A stretch of DNA of 64,000 nucleotides. It comes from Rhabdornis inornatus. Its lineage: Eukaryota; Chordata; Aves; Passeriformes; Rhabdornithidae. The DNA lies in the NCBI GenBank assembly GCA_013397075.1, contig VWZS01003477.1, positions 2,491,563 through 2,555,562 of the forward strand, in the 5' to 3' direction. The position numbers and the translations under genes are program-made. Shown here piece by piece: positions 51,564-64,000 of the stretch. Below the pieces are notes generated by a model. The model ran no database searches, was not told the DNA's origin, and saw only the letters and a list, made by a program, of their open reading frames with translations. Position 1 is the stretch's first letter. Each line of letters opens with the position of its first letter.

Positions 51564-51675
51564 CTTTCTTTCTTTCTTCCTCCTTCCATCCCTCATTTTC
51601 TTTCTTCCTCCCACTCTCCCTTCCTTGTTTCCTCCCTCCCTCCCTCCCTCCCTTTCTCTTGCACTCCCTCTCCTT
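51564..51675. repeat. polypyrimidine tract with TTTC and TCCC repeats
   Basis: About 110 bases of almost pure pyrimidine on the plus strand: TTTC units on the left, then CTTC and CCTT, then five or more TCCC units at about 51632-51654. The lysine/glutamate/arginine/glycine-rich minus frame here comes from the repeat. Confidence 0.92.
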
Positions 51676-53224
51676 ATAGGGATCTACTAGATAATACTTT
51701 GAAACAAATCTAATTTCTCTCATCCAGCAGTGAAAGTGTCCACATGTTTGATCAGTGCTCTGGAAGCTCCTCAGTTAGGAAAAACCTATTTCCTGGACAG
51801 TCATGGTTTCAAGTGCAGACTTGGACACATAGTGTTTACTGATGCTTTCCTACATTTATAAAACATAGAGAAAGTTGTAAACACCGGTTCCAAAACACAT
51901 ATTTTTGCTGCACCCTGGCACTACCTCACATAAAGCATCTGTCTCAGAACCTTCCAATAACCACACCGTGAATGATCTTTAGCAGCAAGGTTCCTCTTTC
52001 CTGAGGAGGGCAATAGATTATTAAAGCACTAGGCAGCTAAAACAAACAATTCTACAGGTAGAGAGACAACAAATAAAAGTCTCTGCCTAGTTATCCAAAT
52101 AATTTAATTTCTCTTAGTAAAATCAGAGTAGATATCCCATTCAAAAGTACTTGATAGAATGGATTTTACAGAAGATCAGCTGTTTATAGCTGAACTTCAG
52201 AAATCATTCAAACTCTCCAAAAAGGCCAGCAACCACATACTTCTCAGGATAACTCCATGTCTTCCAACAGGTAAAACCAGGCAGAAATCTGAACCATGTA
52301 GTCAAATATCAGTCCTTGTAACTTTGAACTTCAAATGTAAATATAATAACTTTCAGGCACCAAATTGATTAAAATTGTAAACTACAATTTCAGGGATTGA
52401 AATTCAGCACAAAATAGAGCCTAAGCTCAGTTTCATTGCCCAAGCCATCATGGCATCTTTCAAGATCATAAAAAGCAAACAAGCCCAGCAATATAATTCA
52501 GTCTTTAAAGTGGAAATTTGTCCTCAATTCAAAAGTAATAAAAGGTCAATCTGTTTCAGGTCTTTGTGGCTTAAAATTCTCCTGGACAAACAGAAGCTAG
52601 GTTGCTGGTCTGTGCACATATGTGCTTGTGTTTCTTTCTTTAAGATGGCCATACCCCAGTTCTCAGCTTTCAGCACATAAATCGGTGTTTGTCAGCACTT
52701 ATATGAAGGTGTAAATAAAGGGGGTTTGCTGACTCACTGCACAATGGCAACAACTGTAGTATTTCACAGGCAGAACCACAGCTGCTCCCCACCTACCCTT
52801 GAATTGGCTCAATATATCCTGTCTGGGTGGATGTTATTGACTTGCCTCATTTGTCTGTCCTAACAGGCTCTCTTTGGAGAAGGAAATGGGGGAACCAAGA
52901 GCAGCCATTCTGAAACTGCCCTTTCAAGACTCAAAAGTAAGTGCTCCAAACGCTCATTCATTGCAAGTCCCTCTAAGTTATCCATCAGGCAGTGTATGCA
53001 CCTCCCAGTTTTGTAGCTGGCTAGTGACCTGCACAGGAGCAGGAGGTAGCATGGGTAAGCCCTGTTCCATAAACACAGTGAGGTGGTGGGGGCTGCAGAA
53101 AAGTGAATGAGACTGGGCAGATGGAGGAGAGGCTCCAGGAAGCATTTCCCTGTTGTGATAACGTGGCTTTAGGGGACAGTGATAACCCTTGAACAGCTGG
53201 TTTGCTTTACTTGTTCAGGTGCCT
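51676..53224. other. non-coding DNA, with one exon-like segment
   Basis: No gene recognised. A segment at 52867-52936 is flanked by a good acceptor and a consensus donor (see findings), but it stands alone. No repeat family was identified. Confidence 0.5.
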
Positions 53225-53247
53225 TATATATATATATATATATATAT
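53225..53247. repeat. (TA)11 microsatellite
   Basis: Twenty-three bases of perfect TA alternation, followed by a short CA-rich stretch (53257-53269). Confidence 0.95.
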
Positions 53248-55584
53248 TTGTACTCACACATACACACATTGAAGCCTACTGAATTCTTGGTAGTGGTAAA
53301 CCAATAGGAGATTAATCCAAATGCACAAGAACCATGACCATTTTCTAGTTTCATGATGCAAGGATTTGTTTATCTATCTTTTATAATCTCTCATTAGCAG
53401 GGAGTGAAATAGGAGGAAGGCAAAATTACAGCCTTTTCAAGATAATGTATAGGATGATGTTGTGGAGAACTGTTTCTTACCTCTTTCTGCACAGAAGAAA
53501 GCATGGCTCTGTACAAGGAAACTGTGGTTGCTTATCCTAAATTGCTGGAGCACTATATTCTGAGCATTCCGCTTCTCTCCTGATGTAGGAGTTAAATCAG
53601 ACTAATTCATGCCCAGTTGTAATAATATATCCTGATAATGAAGCATTTGCTTCTGGCCCCAGATTACTGTTTTCATCACCCAGATACTTGCTCCTTTGCT
53701 GTGTATGGTCACACAGACCCCAAAATTAAGGTCTTTTTAACATTTGTGCGTTTTTCAATACCTGGATATTCTTAACATTAAGATTGGCTTTTCATTGATC
53801 CCTACAAGCTGGAGCTAAAGAATTCATGATAAGACTCCTGTGACTCCTGCCTAGCCTAATAAATGTGGGCTATGAGGCAATGCAATCTGCTGAAACACTG
53901 GAGCACATTTTAAACAGTCGTCATGGTGTAAATATTCCTAAATAGAAGTCCATGGTAATCTAATACAATACTGTGATCTGCAATATGGTAATTACAACTG
54001 TGACTTGACTCATTAATTTTGGTAACAGTTGTTAAGCAGCTCATTAGGTGGGTATCGAACAGCAGACGTCAATCTGGGGAGCCTCTCTAAACCTTCCAAT
54101 ATTTTTATTTTCACAGCAAGCAGCATAGCAAAGGAAGGAGGAGGCTAGACTTTGGGACTTCTGAGCTCTCGAATTCTGGGTACTTTGTGATCTTGACAAA
54201 CACTGTTCTTGCTTTGTGAGCCAGAATTAGGCAAAGATATGGCAGTGTAACACATTTCAACTGCTAGGCTTGAAAAATTCTCCTTGGTTGCTCAAATCAC
54301 TTTTATTTCAGCAGACCCTCCAGTTTCTACTGACAAACAGTGGGGATAACAGGGTATATCCCTCTATGAGACTGCACAGAACTGGTCTGTGTTTTCACTT
54401 TCTCATTTCGTATCACATTTAATGTTCTAAAAGAACGATTTTTGGTGCTTATTTGAATTAATTCAGCTGAAGTGCATCAGTTGGAAATAAACAAGTATAT
54501 ATCTGTATGCTGGTTATGGTGAACAAGATTACAAAATTCACAAACATGAAAATTAAGCTGTCAATGGCAAGCACATGAGGTATAACATCTTGAACATATG
54601 CTTTAATCTCCCTGCTTCTGCATATTTCATCTATTTGCTGTTGGGTACTTTAAAAAATGGTGTGACAACCTCCAAGACTGACCAAAAATGGACAGTGCTG
54701 GCTAGGTAGCCACTCTGCACAGAGGAAATTAGATTTGACTTCAAGTATTTAGCTTTTCCTTGAGCAGATTACTCAAGGGAATTTGAATAGACTGTTCTGA
54801 AGCTGACTGACTACAAATAGCAATGCCAATACCCAGATGCAAGCCAACATCCAGCCTCATTGCCCGTGGATTTGCACATAGTTTAATCTTTGAACTTAAT
54901 GAAGCCTGAAAGTTGTCAAACTTGTCTGCTCCTCCGTTCTACAAAACCTGTCCAGTCAGGCACAAAAGAGGCAAAATCACTATCAGACTCTACATAAAAT
55001 ATGGAAGGAAAAGCTGAAGTCATTCAAAAGTTGTTAGTAAAACCTCCCAGTCCAGCCCTGCAACGCTTCAGCAGGAATAGAGGCAGAAGCTCAGCATCTG
55101 AATGGTGTCTCCTGGCCAGTATATCACAGGTAGCTTTCTGTTGGTGCATTTCCTCTCCTGTCTGCAGCCATGAGTGGTGTCAGTCTAGAAAACAAGAACC
55201 ATCATGCTGTAGTTTTGTTTCAGAGCTGTACTGCAGCTGGGAAATAGTTTCTCAGTTGTAAAAGTTTAATCTGCTTTCTTATTATTAGTCTTTTCTGTGG
55301 TTGTAAAAGCTTATGCATTTCTTACTCCACATAATCAGCTCAAGAGAAACCCTGACTCTGACATATAAACATTTCCTTGCTAAGTAAATGATAATTTTCT
55401 GATATGTAGACCAATTAAACCAATGGTGCAATATAACTGCCTTTCAGACATCTAAGTATTTTTATCCCCTCAGTGACTGAATAGATTAGATGGTGCTTTT
55501 CATTCACTTTTTTCTTTTCCTCTCCTTTAATCATCCTTATTTCATACTTGATAAACAGCGATCCTGCATAACACCATAGAGGCC
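53248..55584. other. non-coding DNA, nothing recognised
   Basis: The part 53930-54060 is AT-rich and repeat-free with TGGTAATTAC and CATTAATTTTG words; it could be a small regulatory element, though weakly. No gene recognised. Confidence 0.5.
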
Positions 55585-55612
55585 ATACTACTAGAAGAAG
55601 TAGTATACTACT
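55585..55612. repeat. palindromic sequence
   Basis: ATACTACT (55585-55592) pairs with AGTAGTAT (55599-55606) across six bases, and AGTAGTATACTACT (55599-55612) is a perfect 14-bp palindrome. The two share bases. Probably a small duplication-inversion. Confidence 0.8.
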
Positions 55613-58581
55613 ACTAGTGGCAGCATTTGAGTGACAAACACTGGTACGTTTATGCCAGACTTACATTTAACTTAGAGATGAGAGATGTAAACTCCTTACT
55701 GTGGATCTGTCCAAGATGTTGACTGCTGAATCTTTGCAAACCGGGCTTAAGAGGCTACAGTGCCACAGCGAGTCAGCTGGAGAGTGCAACCATATAGGGT
55801 AGTTTTGATGGTTTGGTGTTTTTTTATTTTTCCTGACGTACTTTCTACTATTCAGCTTATTCTTATACGGAATAAGACTTTTAAAAGCCTTTTCTGCCTC
55901 CTGTCCCACTCCCTCTCCCCCACGCCAAATACAATCTGGTTGCTGTTGAACACAAGCCTTCTCCCTTGGGTCACCTTCAGGCAGGAACATCATTTTTTGT
56001 CTCTATCTTGCTGAGTGTCTGTCCATTTTCAAGCCTTACTGGCAAAATTCTCCTCCTCCACTCTTTAAATTTAATTCTGAAAAATAAATTTTAGTAGGAT
56101 ACTGGTTATATGAAATATGCTGCAAGTCGGTTCCACCTCCCCTAATGTAAGCTATTAAAAATTGATTGTCTATTCCAAGTTTGCTGTCCAGGTTCCTTCT
56201 GTAGTCAGTGGAGTGACAAATTATTTAGCTCATCCTAAACAAGTATTAGAGGACAAACTTCAAGTTATATATGGACTGGATAATACTGTGAAGAATTCTA
56301 TTCCCTCTGACTTAACTGTATAACCAAGGTCCCAATACACCTCAAAGTCAGTTTGGATCTAAATTCTGACAGCCCATCTGGTTTCTCAGTGCACAAGCAA
56401 TCTTGCATTGTGCAAAGGAAGTTTGATGCCAAACTCAGCCAGCCTTTCTTATGTGGAATAAGCAATTTATTTTTCCTCTGGTTGCTGTTTTTCATTCATC
56501 CCTGAAAAGAGAAACTGCTAGATTTTGTAAGTGCTCCAACAAACAGTTGTCTGAAGTCCTGTAGGAGTGACACCACAATTCAAGTGATAGCAGAAAGGCA
56601 AACACTTGATTGATCCTCGAAAGTGTTACTAACACTCACTTCCCTGTCTACCTCTTTCCGCATCATTCACTGTCACATATTTTTAGAGCAGAGCCCTTTT
56701 GCTCCTCCAGCTCTGTTGTGTGCTTTCTCTTTGCTGCATGAGCTGTTTGCCAGAGGTGGGAATTGAAAAGAAAAAAATTCTTTGCTAGAACTTCACTTCT
56801 TATGGTTGCTGACTCCCTGAAAAAAAAAAAAAAGCTGTACTAAATAGAAGTTCTGTTTAGCTTTTAGGCAAACATAAAACCCCACAAATCTGAAAAAAGT
56901 TCCTCTGCTCAAAGAGTCAAACTGTTTCAAGCCTGGACAAACACAAAGCTGTTGACTCTTGTTTGAAGTTGGGCCAGTCTGTCATGGTCTAGTACTGGTG
57001 GCACTTTTGGTCCATGACTGGAGGCTGCTGGGTTGGATGGGGTGGACCCTGGTGGCAGCTGCTAAATGTCTCATAGCATCAGAAAGGCAGAGACAGGGAA
57101 GAAGGAGAATGATGCAAGTCCTTAGAAGTGTTTGTTTTGCCTCAAATCTCTCATTTTGTGTTTTCCTCTCCAATGAGGCGGATAACTGTGCAGTGAGTAA
57201 AGGAAACTGCCTTAGCATTTTTTACCACTTTTACTGAACTCAGTCCCCCAAAGTATCTCCTATAGCACTTTTTATTTTGGAATTTCATTTTCTCCCATTC
57301 TTTATTTCCTATGAAATCCTCTATGAGATACAGCACTTTTTCTCATCTTCAGATTTGGTTGCACCCCAGAGGCAAATTTTCTGAAAAATGTTTCTATCCA
57401 TCAGTAAGTTACTGGCGAAGTTATAAGAAGAAAAAAAAATTAGGAATAAATTCTGCTTTGAGGGAGCAGATTTTGTCAGCTATTCCTTGTTTTAAATAGC
57501 TTCAAAATATAGAAATTCTAATCAGCTGCTTCTTTATATAAAGAAAAATTGCCGTACACTGTAAAGCAGTTGAATTAGTTCATAAACTGGGTATGCTGTG
57601 TGTGGTTACTCAGTTATGACCCACTAGATACAATCAATAATTCTGCCCTATCATTGTACCATAACAATGTTGCCTAGGCATAAAGGGCTTACAAAATCCA
57701 CATCTATTATGAGCTACTGTCTCAGTTTTTCTATTGCAATTCCTCACAATCTACTTTTTTATGTGTGTCAAGCCTCATCTGTGGGGGAAGAATAATTTAG
57801 AAGATCAGTAATGGGATGTGGAACATTTCACCTCCAGGTCACTTGTTTGAATCTAACCCTGAACCAGTAGTGATTGAAAATCATTGCCATCTGATTGCTT
57901 TCTTTTGCTGGCCTAATGGATATGAACCGTTGATCCTAGTCTACAGCGTAGAGGACGTGTGTCCACATCTGAAATCTTCCTTTGGAATGCAGTTAGCCTC
58001 TTTACACTCCCAGCAGAGAGAGGACCTGGGTGGAATGGGTGATAGTGAATGAATTGCCTTACCTCCACAACCTGCAGTAACCTTTTCATGTAAGTGAGAT
58101 ATTCTGGTAGAGTTATGGAGAAACTTTTATTGCCTACATGATACTCTGCTGAGAGGTAGCAAACCAAGCCTCCAAGTCAGATCATGTCCCGCGTTTTTTG
58201 AGAGCTTAACTTTCCAAAAGAGGAAAATATTTTAAGAGTGACTCTCCAACCTCCACTACCAATCAAGAAAAAAATTCAGCAAAGATATAGGGGTCCCGAA
58301 TAGCATTAGAAAATGTGTGGGGATGAGTGAAGGCAGAGAGGGAAAAAAATAAAAAACAGAGGTGATGATTATATAGAAAAAAAATAACAGAAACCATTAC
58401 ATTATAAGCCTCAAATTTGTAACTTGACTAATATACCACAAATTGCCTAGCAAAACCGGCCCTTTTAAGTTGGATTTGTAGTGATGAATCTCAGCTTCTC
58501 TAATTGATGCTGTTTGCCTATGATCCTTCCCTTGGCTTCCCTTCTTTTCTTTTGGATTGATCTACATGGTTGCTTGCTAGA
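55613..58581. other. non-coding DNA, nothing recognised
   Basis: Frames of up to 108 codons (55667-55993 minus) lack recognisable features. A 13-base A run lies near 56821-56833. No element recognised. Confidence 0.55.
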
Positions 58582-58619
58582 CATTGTCTGTAACTCATTG
58601 TCTGTAACTCATTGTCTGC
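58582..58619. repeat. 14-bp tandem repeat
   Basis: CATTGTCTGTAACT is repeated exactly at 58582-58595 and 58596-58609, followed by a partial, diverged third copy. Confidence 0.9.
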
Positions 58620-59426
58620 AATCTGCAGAAGAGGTCTGTCCTTGCACCAGAGAGGGGACCTGTTATTTTTAGAAGACACTGTTTGGGATCTCTGAGGGCT
58701 TTATGGGAATAAACCCTCTTCTATACTATAAACTATACTTCTATACTATGTCACCTGAGCTGGCTCAAGGAGCAGATAGGCACAATAATGCAAATAGCTC
58801 TGACTATGATGCTGGTACCTCCTTTCTTCTGTCTAGTTGCCATGAGGCACCTGAAGTGCAGAAGCTACAAAGCTGTATTTCTCAGTGCTTCCTCAACTCA
58901 TATATAGTCCTCCTTTCATATGTGATGGGTTTTTTTTCTCAGGACAGGAGATCAATCAGACAGTGCAAGGAATACTCTTATTATTTTATTCCACAAGACC
59001 AGACAAAACAAAATCAGATTAAATCTGTGAAACACAAGCAGAGAAACAGAGGGTTTGTTATTACTCTAACCACAAAGACCTGCCTTAATCGCAGAGCTTT
59101 TCTTAATTCTTCCTTTGATCTGCTTAGGTAAAATCCTTTATGAATTAGTGTGAGTAATGACAAATCTGAAAGCTAAGGTGAGATTTCAAGATTTGGCCCT
59201 GTATGATTTTGGGTATTAATTTGTTTGTTTTGTAATGCAGGTCCTCACATTTCAGTACAAAGCAGTGTGCAATACCAATGCAGGAGGAAAAAACAATGAA
59301 AAACTAGGACTGTACTGGTGCCCTCCAGGAGCCAGTAAGAATAATGTCTTAGATTATAAGAAAGGGCAGTAGCAATATCACCAGTGCAAAATCCAAGTAA
59401 CAACTTCTGGCTCCTTTATCACTGAC
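58620..59426. other. non-coding DNA, with one exon-like segment
   Basis: A plus frame of 142 codons (58703-59131) shows no known domain. The segment 59241-59334 has acceptor- and donor-like flanks (see findings). Nothing else recognised. Confidence 0.5.
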
Positions 59427-59452
59427 TTTTTTTTTCTTTTTTTTTTTTCTTT
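59427..59452. repeat. poly-T tract
   Basis: T run with two single C interruptions. Confidence 0.9.
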
Positions 59453-62400
59453 GCCAATTTAAGATCAAGATCTTAGAAAGAATTACATTCTGTCTTAGGG
59501 GAAACTGACAGAAACACATTTTCAATTACCAGCGGGTGACAACAGAACAACAATGTTGGTGCTTTTTTAAACAAGGTTATTTCTCGGTTTACAGAGGTGA
59601 CTATTTATAAATGACTGAACAAGATTCTCTTACAAATGATCTTATTTTTTAAAAAAGAAATGCCCTCATTTGAGGAATGGAGATGTTCAATTTATATCAT
59701 ATACTCTGTTTTAAAGGGCATGGGGTCTTTGTGCACAGAATAGCTGCAGTAAAAATATTTTGAATTGATCCGTTCTTTAAATAAAATCTGGCTGTGTGAT
59801 GGGGTCTTTTCTGCCAGCTCTTTACATGGACACTGCATCCTGCCAGACTTCAGTGACCCCCATCTGGGTTCTGTCCTGTGTGAACAGGGTCCTGAGAGTG
59901 GTACGCTCTGTAAATCACCACCTCTTTGAAGGTAGAACAATGCTCTACTGTGCAGCCACGGGAATCAGCAGGGACATAAACTCGCTTACAGATAACACAC
60001 ATTAGTGTGCTATCGTTAAGGAGAATAAAGAAATGTTGCAGTTTTTCTATGCACTGAAATGTATGCTTTCAGTGAGCTAGGCAGGGGGGGAAGAAATGTA
60101 GTAGCTCTTGTTTCTATGCGATTATAATGAAGAAAGAAATGTTACTACACTATTCCTGCTTAAATATTTATCTTATTTGAGCTTTGTCAATATATAAGAC
60201 CAGAATTGTACAAGAAGATGACCTGGAACAAGCACCTTTCTGATGGCTAAGCACAGTTCAGCAGTGCTGGAAATGAATACATTACACAGATGTAGGAGTC
60301 AGAAAATGATCCAAGTACAAGGCAGCCTGACTCCCACATAATGGGGCAGTTTGTGGGGCTGTAAAACAGGTGATGTATAAATGACACCAGTATAACAGCC
60401 CTTGGTATGTAAAGGAGCCACATAAGCATGGCAGGCAGTGTGGTACCTGGGAGCAGGAAGCTGGGTAGCAGTAAAGTAACAAAGTAGAGCCCACAACAGA
60501 TGCATTCTAATTTGACATATGTTGATACAATTCTAAACCCGGCTGGCATCAATACTGAAGCTGTATCCATTTATGTTGGGATGATAGCCCTGACAAATGC
60601 CAGGCCATTCTGGTACTGGTTTAGTGAATTTTTACAACTCTGGAAGTGCCATGGTCATGCATGTATGCTCTGAAGTCCCAAATAGAAGGGATGACAGTCC
60701 CGTTGAAATCTCTGGGCAATAACAGAAGGTTGGAAGGAGTGATCTGGTGCTGAAGTCTGCCATTGAACACCCAGCCTGGGAGATCAGGTGTGATGAAAGA
60801 TTTGGTGTTGATGGAGGACTTTAAATACCCAAGCATCTTTTAGAAAGCTGGTATGGTGACAAACAGCTTGTCAAGCAGTTCCTACCCTACCTTCAAAGAA
60901 CTTAAGAGAAATTCATTGCAGAAAGGCAGCTTGTGCGCGAACAGTTGTGAAGTAACCGAGGGCATAATTCTTAGGAATAAAAAGCGAGAGAAAGAAGAAT
61001 AAACCTAAAAGACTACAGAAGAAACATGACCTTGGCAAAAATAACCTATAAAAGAAAGGGGTCTCCCTGGGGACAATCAGCTTGACATGTGTAAAAGATT
61101 TCATTCTGAAGAAGAATAAACAGTGCCTCACATTCTCTCTGAGTGGGATAATGGGAAATAAGTTTCAATTGCATAAATTTTTTAAATCTGTGAAGACACT
61201 TATACCCTCAAATGGATTGCTTAGGGTGGATGTGGGACTTCCCTCTTGGGGTAGTTTCCAGGGACAGGTTAGACAAAGCATTATGAACAGTTCAAGTACA
61301 GCTGGTATTGCATGGGAGTCATGGAGTGGGGAAGGCTTTCCCCACTATGAGGAAATTCAGTCTTCTTAGAAGAAAGATGAAATTTGAGATGACTCAAACA
61401 ATAGCCTTCAAGGGAAAGAAAATGTTTTGACATTAAAGGCTTCTAAAAATGTCCCAATTTCCTCACTGTTCAAGATGAAAATTTTACTTATATAAAATTA
61501 TGCAAACCTTAATTTTTCTTTCTGGTTCATTTAACTATTTAAAAAACATCTAATTGGGTTAAATATCTTTCCCATATAAGTAGTTTTCGCCTCAAAGCTT
61601 TTTTACACACCTCTCATATATTAGTCATTTTCCGAAAAGTAGTTTTTCTTTTCTGTCTTGCTCTTTCTTATACAACAGATATCTTTTAAATTGGTCTAGC
61701 ACAACAAATTCTGTAGTTGAGCAGCTTATAAATTGTCACTGCTCTTTCAGCAATGGGGGAACACTTTAAAATTTGGTAAGAAAAAGCCCTTTGCCTCCAC
61801 TGAATCTGAGACATTTAAAGAAACTGAATTTTAGATTGTTGTTAATAGGAATAACAATTAACATTTGATATGTTCTTGAATATTATGCACTATAACTACT
61901 CTGGAGAGATTTTCCTTTAAAGCCCCTGGTTTGGACAAAACAAACCTTGCAATTATCAGAAATAGGAAGAATGCTAAATAAAACAAACCACCTCACAATT
62001 TCCCTTCTTTATGAGCAATAATGTCAAATCCCAAAACAGCTAAAAGGTGAAGTTTACTCCACGGCCTTCCCAGGATTCACTCTATTGCTGAATTATGCTT
62101 TCTGCCCAGAAAGCCACCTCCCAAATCTCAGATAAAGTAGAAATTACCCTCAGTGAAAGAAAATCTCACTTAAGATCCATGACCTTAATACTGTCAGCAG
62201 ACAAATCTGTGCCAGCTACACTTCATTTTTTTCCCCTGCAAGATCTATTCCAAAGCAGCTGAGATGTTTCAATTTTTCTCTGAACTTATAATTTTCAGCT
62301 CAGTTTATATGTATACCTCCTCCCCACAGCCATTGTGCTTGCTGTTGAGCTTGAGAGGACATGAAACATTTTCCCTGGCACCTGCAATAGTCCTGGGATC

Positions 62401-62887
62401 CCTCTTTAAAGCCAAAATTACATATTCACAGTAGGAAGACTGGTTCAGATAATCACAGGTCCAGAGGCCTGGACTACTACTTAGGCTGGAAATACCAGAA
62501 GATTAGTTTTTTCCAGTGCTGTTTCCCTAATCTTGTTTCTGGAATATGATGGAAAAAGGCACACAAGAAATACTTTACAGTAAGGCAGAAGAGTCTAGGG
62601 GAGAGAATGGACTCTGCATATTTTAGAAAAGACCTTATTTTAGACTTAGTTTCATACAATAGTGAAAACTTATGTGTGAATAAAGTTAGTTGCCTCTTTT
62701 TCAAACTGTAGAAAGTAACACAAAATCTATTGCCAGTAACTTGTAGATATTGTCCTGTGGATAAATATCTCCCATAATAGTTATTCAATATATTTTACTA
62801 TACGGAACTAAGCATGTGTTTAGTTTGCAGAGAAAGACTTGTGGTGTTTTTGTTTTTTTGTTGCTGTGTTGCTTGGATTTTGTTTCC
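59453..62887. other. non-coding DNA, nothing recognised
   Basis: Minus frames at 60247-60570 (three overlapping) and 60621-60836 reflect a stop-poor stretch; I tried to match them to transposase and reverse transcriptase families and could not. No repeat family is recognised. Confidence 0.5.
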
Positions 62888-62909
62888 TTTTTTTTTTTTT
62901 TTTTTTTTT
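62888..62909. repeat. poly-T run
   Basis: Twenty-two uninterrupted T followed by GGCAGGGG. It is probably length-variable. No retroposed body was identified on either side. Confidence 0.95.
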
Positions 62910-64000
62910 GGCAGGGGAAGGTAGGAAGGTAGGAAAGGGCTTGTTTCTCTGGAGAAAGCAGACTAAACCAGAATAGCTGCATTGGCTCCATTTCAATTAG
63001 AAGATACAGTACATTATTTACATGTAGTGATGGGTTGATCTTGGTCATCTGCCAGCCACCCTCTCCGCCACTTTCTTGCTCTCTCTCATCAAGAAGATGG
63101 AGGAGAAAATTATGGAAAGTCTCCTGACTTGAGATAAAGACAGGTAATTTATCAATTACCATCACAGGCAAAATGGAATTGACTTGCAGAAAGTATCACT
63201 ACATGTCTATTGGGTGTAGGTGGCCAAGTGTTTATGATGGGGAACTGTATCCAGCACAGTGTAGCCCTGAAGACCCTCCCCATGCTCCCTCTGCCTTCCC
63301 ATTCCCAACACCTGGCTGGCCTCATCCAACACACATGCACTGACGAAGTGTCCCCTAGCAGAGACACTGGAAGTGTCTTTACAATGAAGGTCCTTGAGCC
63401 CAAATTATGTTTTATGGACTCGATGTTTTTTGAGCTCATGGCCAAGGAGTGGCAAAACCACCATGGGTCAGCATGATGCTGTGTTATTTAATTAACTCTA
63501 TTGGGGCGTCTGAGGTTTTCTTCCTCTTTCTTTTTTAATATTTAGTCTGCCACTGAAATATGCATGAAAATATGGCGGTGAGATGTAACAAATGAGCAAT
63601 GACAAAAGATCCGTTAATGCAAACAACATAGGGTGGGCACAGATGACATGGGAGATACAGAGGAATGACCAGGCTGGCAGGCTGCATTATGGCCATGAGA
63701 AATTGAAATATACTATTTAAGTGAAATTAAGGCTTCTTCTCTTTTTTTTTTGTAGACATCACTTATGTGATTTCTTTCAGCAGCTCAACTGGCTTAAATA
63801 TCTACTTCAAATTTTCTGTAACTCCAAACCTGCAGTCTGAAGTTTCCACCAGTGCAATGTAGCCGCTAAATCAGACCTTATTTTCTCCAGATGTTGAGCG
63901 TCTGTCATTCTTAATTAAAGGAACAGGAGTTAGTGCTGTGGAAAAGCATGTGCTTTTAAAGGTGACTTGCAGTGGGATGGAGAACTGGAATTTTGCCCTC
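62910..64000. other. non-coding DNA, nothing recognised
   Basis: Overlapping frames on both strands at 63152-63476 indicate chance. The right edge has an acceptor-like site near 63755, but the frame that follows stops after about 35 codons. Confidence 0.55.

Noticed and set aside
60247..60836. Cluster of minus frames considered as a transposase remnant
   Set aside because: Comparison from memory with Harbinger, hAT, mariner and reverse transcriptase motifs gave no collinear match.
63755..63862. Acceptor-like site (TTTTTTTTGTAG) followed by an open stretch of about 35 codons
   Set aside because: It ends at a stop with no donor or poly-A evidence, and such a short open stretch is common by chance.
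1..64000. Search by eye for tRNA, rRNA, U6/U1-type RNA, known microRNAs, telomeric repeats and CRISPR arrays
   Set aside because: No conserved internal promoter boxes, seed sequences or regularly spaced repeats were found. A covariance-model search would be needed to exclude weak cases.

Overview
This window reads as non-coding vertebrate nuclear DNA, most likely from a bird. It is AT-rich and CpG-poor, and has no run of intron-separated exons that I can recognise. The avian call rests on interspersed elements. There are two degraded CR1 LINE fragments with CR1 ORF2 protein signatures. There is one solo LTR of the ERVL-like type that I know from neoavian, especially passerine, genomes. There are also faint remains of an older L2-clade LINE, as expected in a slowly evolving sauropsid genome. 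The exact species and chromosome cannot be read from the sequence.

Layout: 1-9200 is unannotated DNA with T-rich tracts and one conserved-looking AT-rich block (1180-1400). At 9200-9830 an ancient L2-like reverse transcriptase remnant lies on the minus strand. 9831-22575 is unique-looking DNA with short tandem repeats, a small hairpin and a long purine tract. A solo LTR fills 22576-23184, with its TATA box and polyadenylation signal on the plus strand. An L2-type 3' tail lies near 26404-26492, and an 8-base N gap inside a poly-T run at 27847-27854. AT-rich blocks dense in homeodomain-type sites, my best candidates for distal enhancers, lie at 28620-28870 and 32860-33330, with a weaker one at 41380-41740. 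CR1 copies lie at 31810-32600 (minus) and 47880-48830 (plus). The last 15 kb holds microsatellites, a palindrome, a 14-bp tandem repeat and two weak isolated exon-like segments.

No protein-coding host gene, tRNA, rRNA, small RNA gene, CpG island or CRISPR array is supported. Nearly all long open frames look like chance: they lack recognisable domains, often overlap open frames on the other strand, and are not joined by consistent splice signals. The simplest reading is a gene desert or the interior of a very long intron, with possible regulatory elements. I found no convincing novel multi-gene system. The items most worth a second look are the L2 remnant, the homeodomain-rich blocks and the exon-like segment at 52867-52936.
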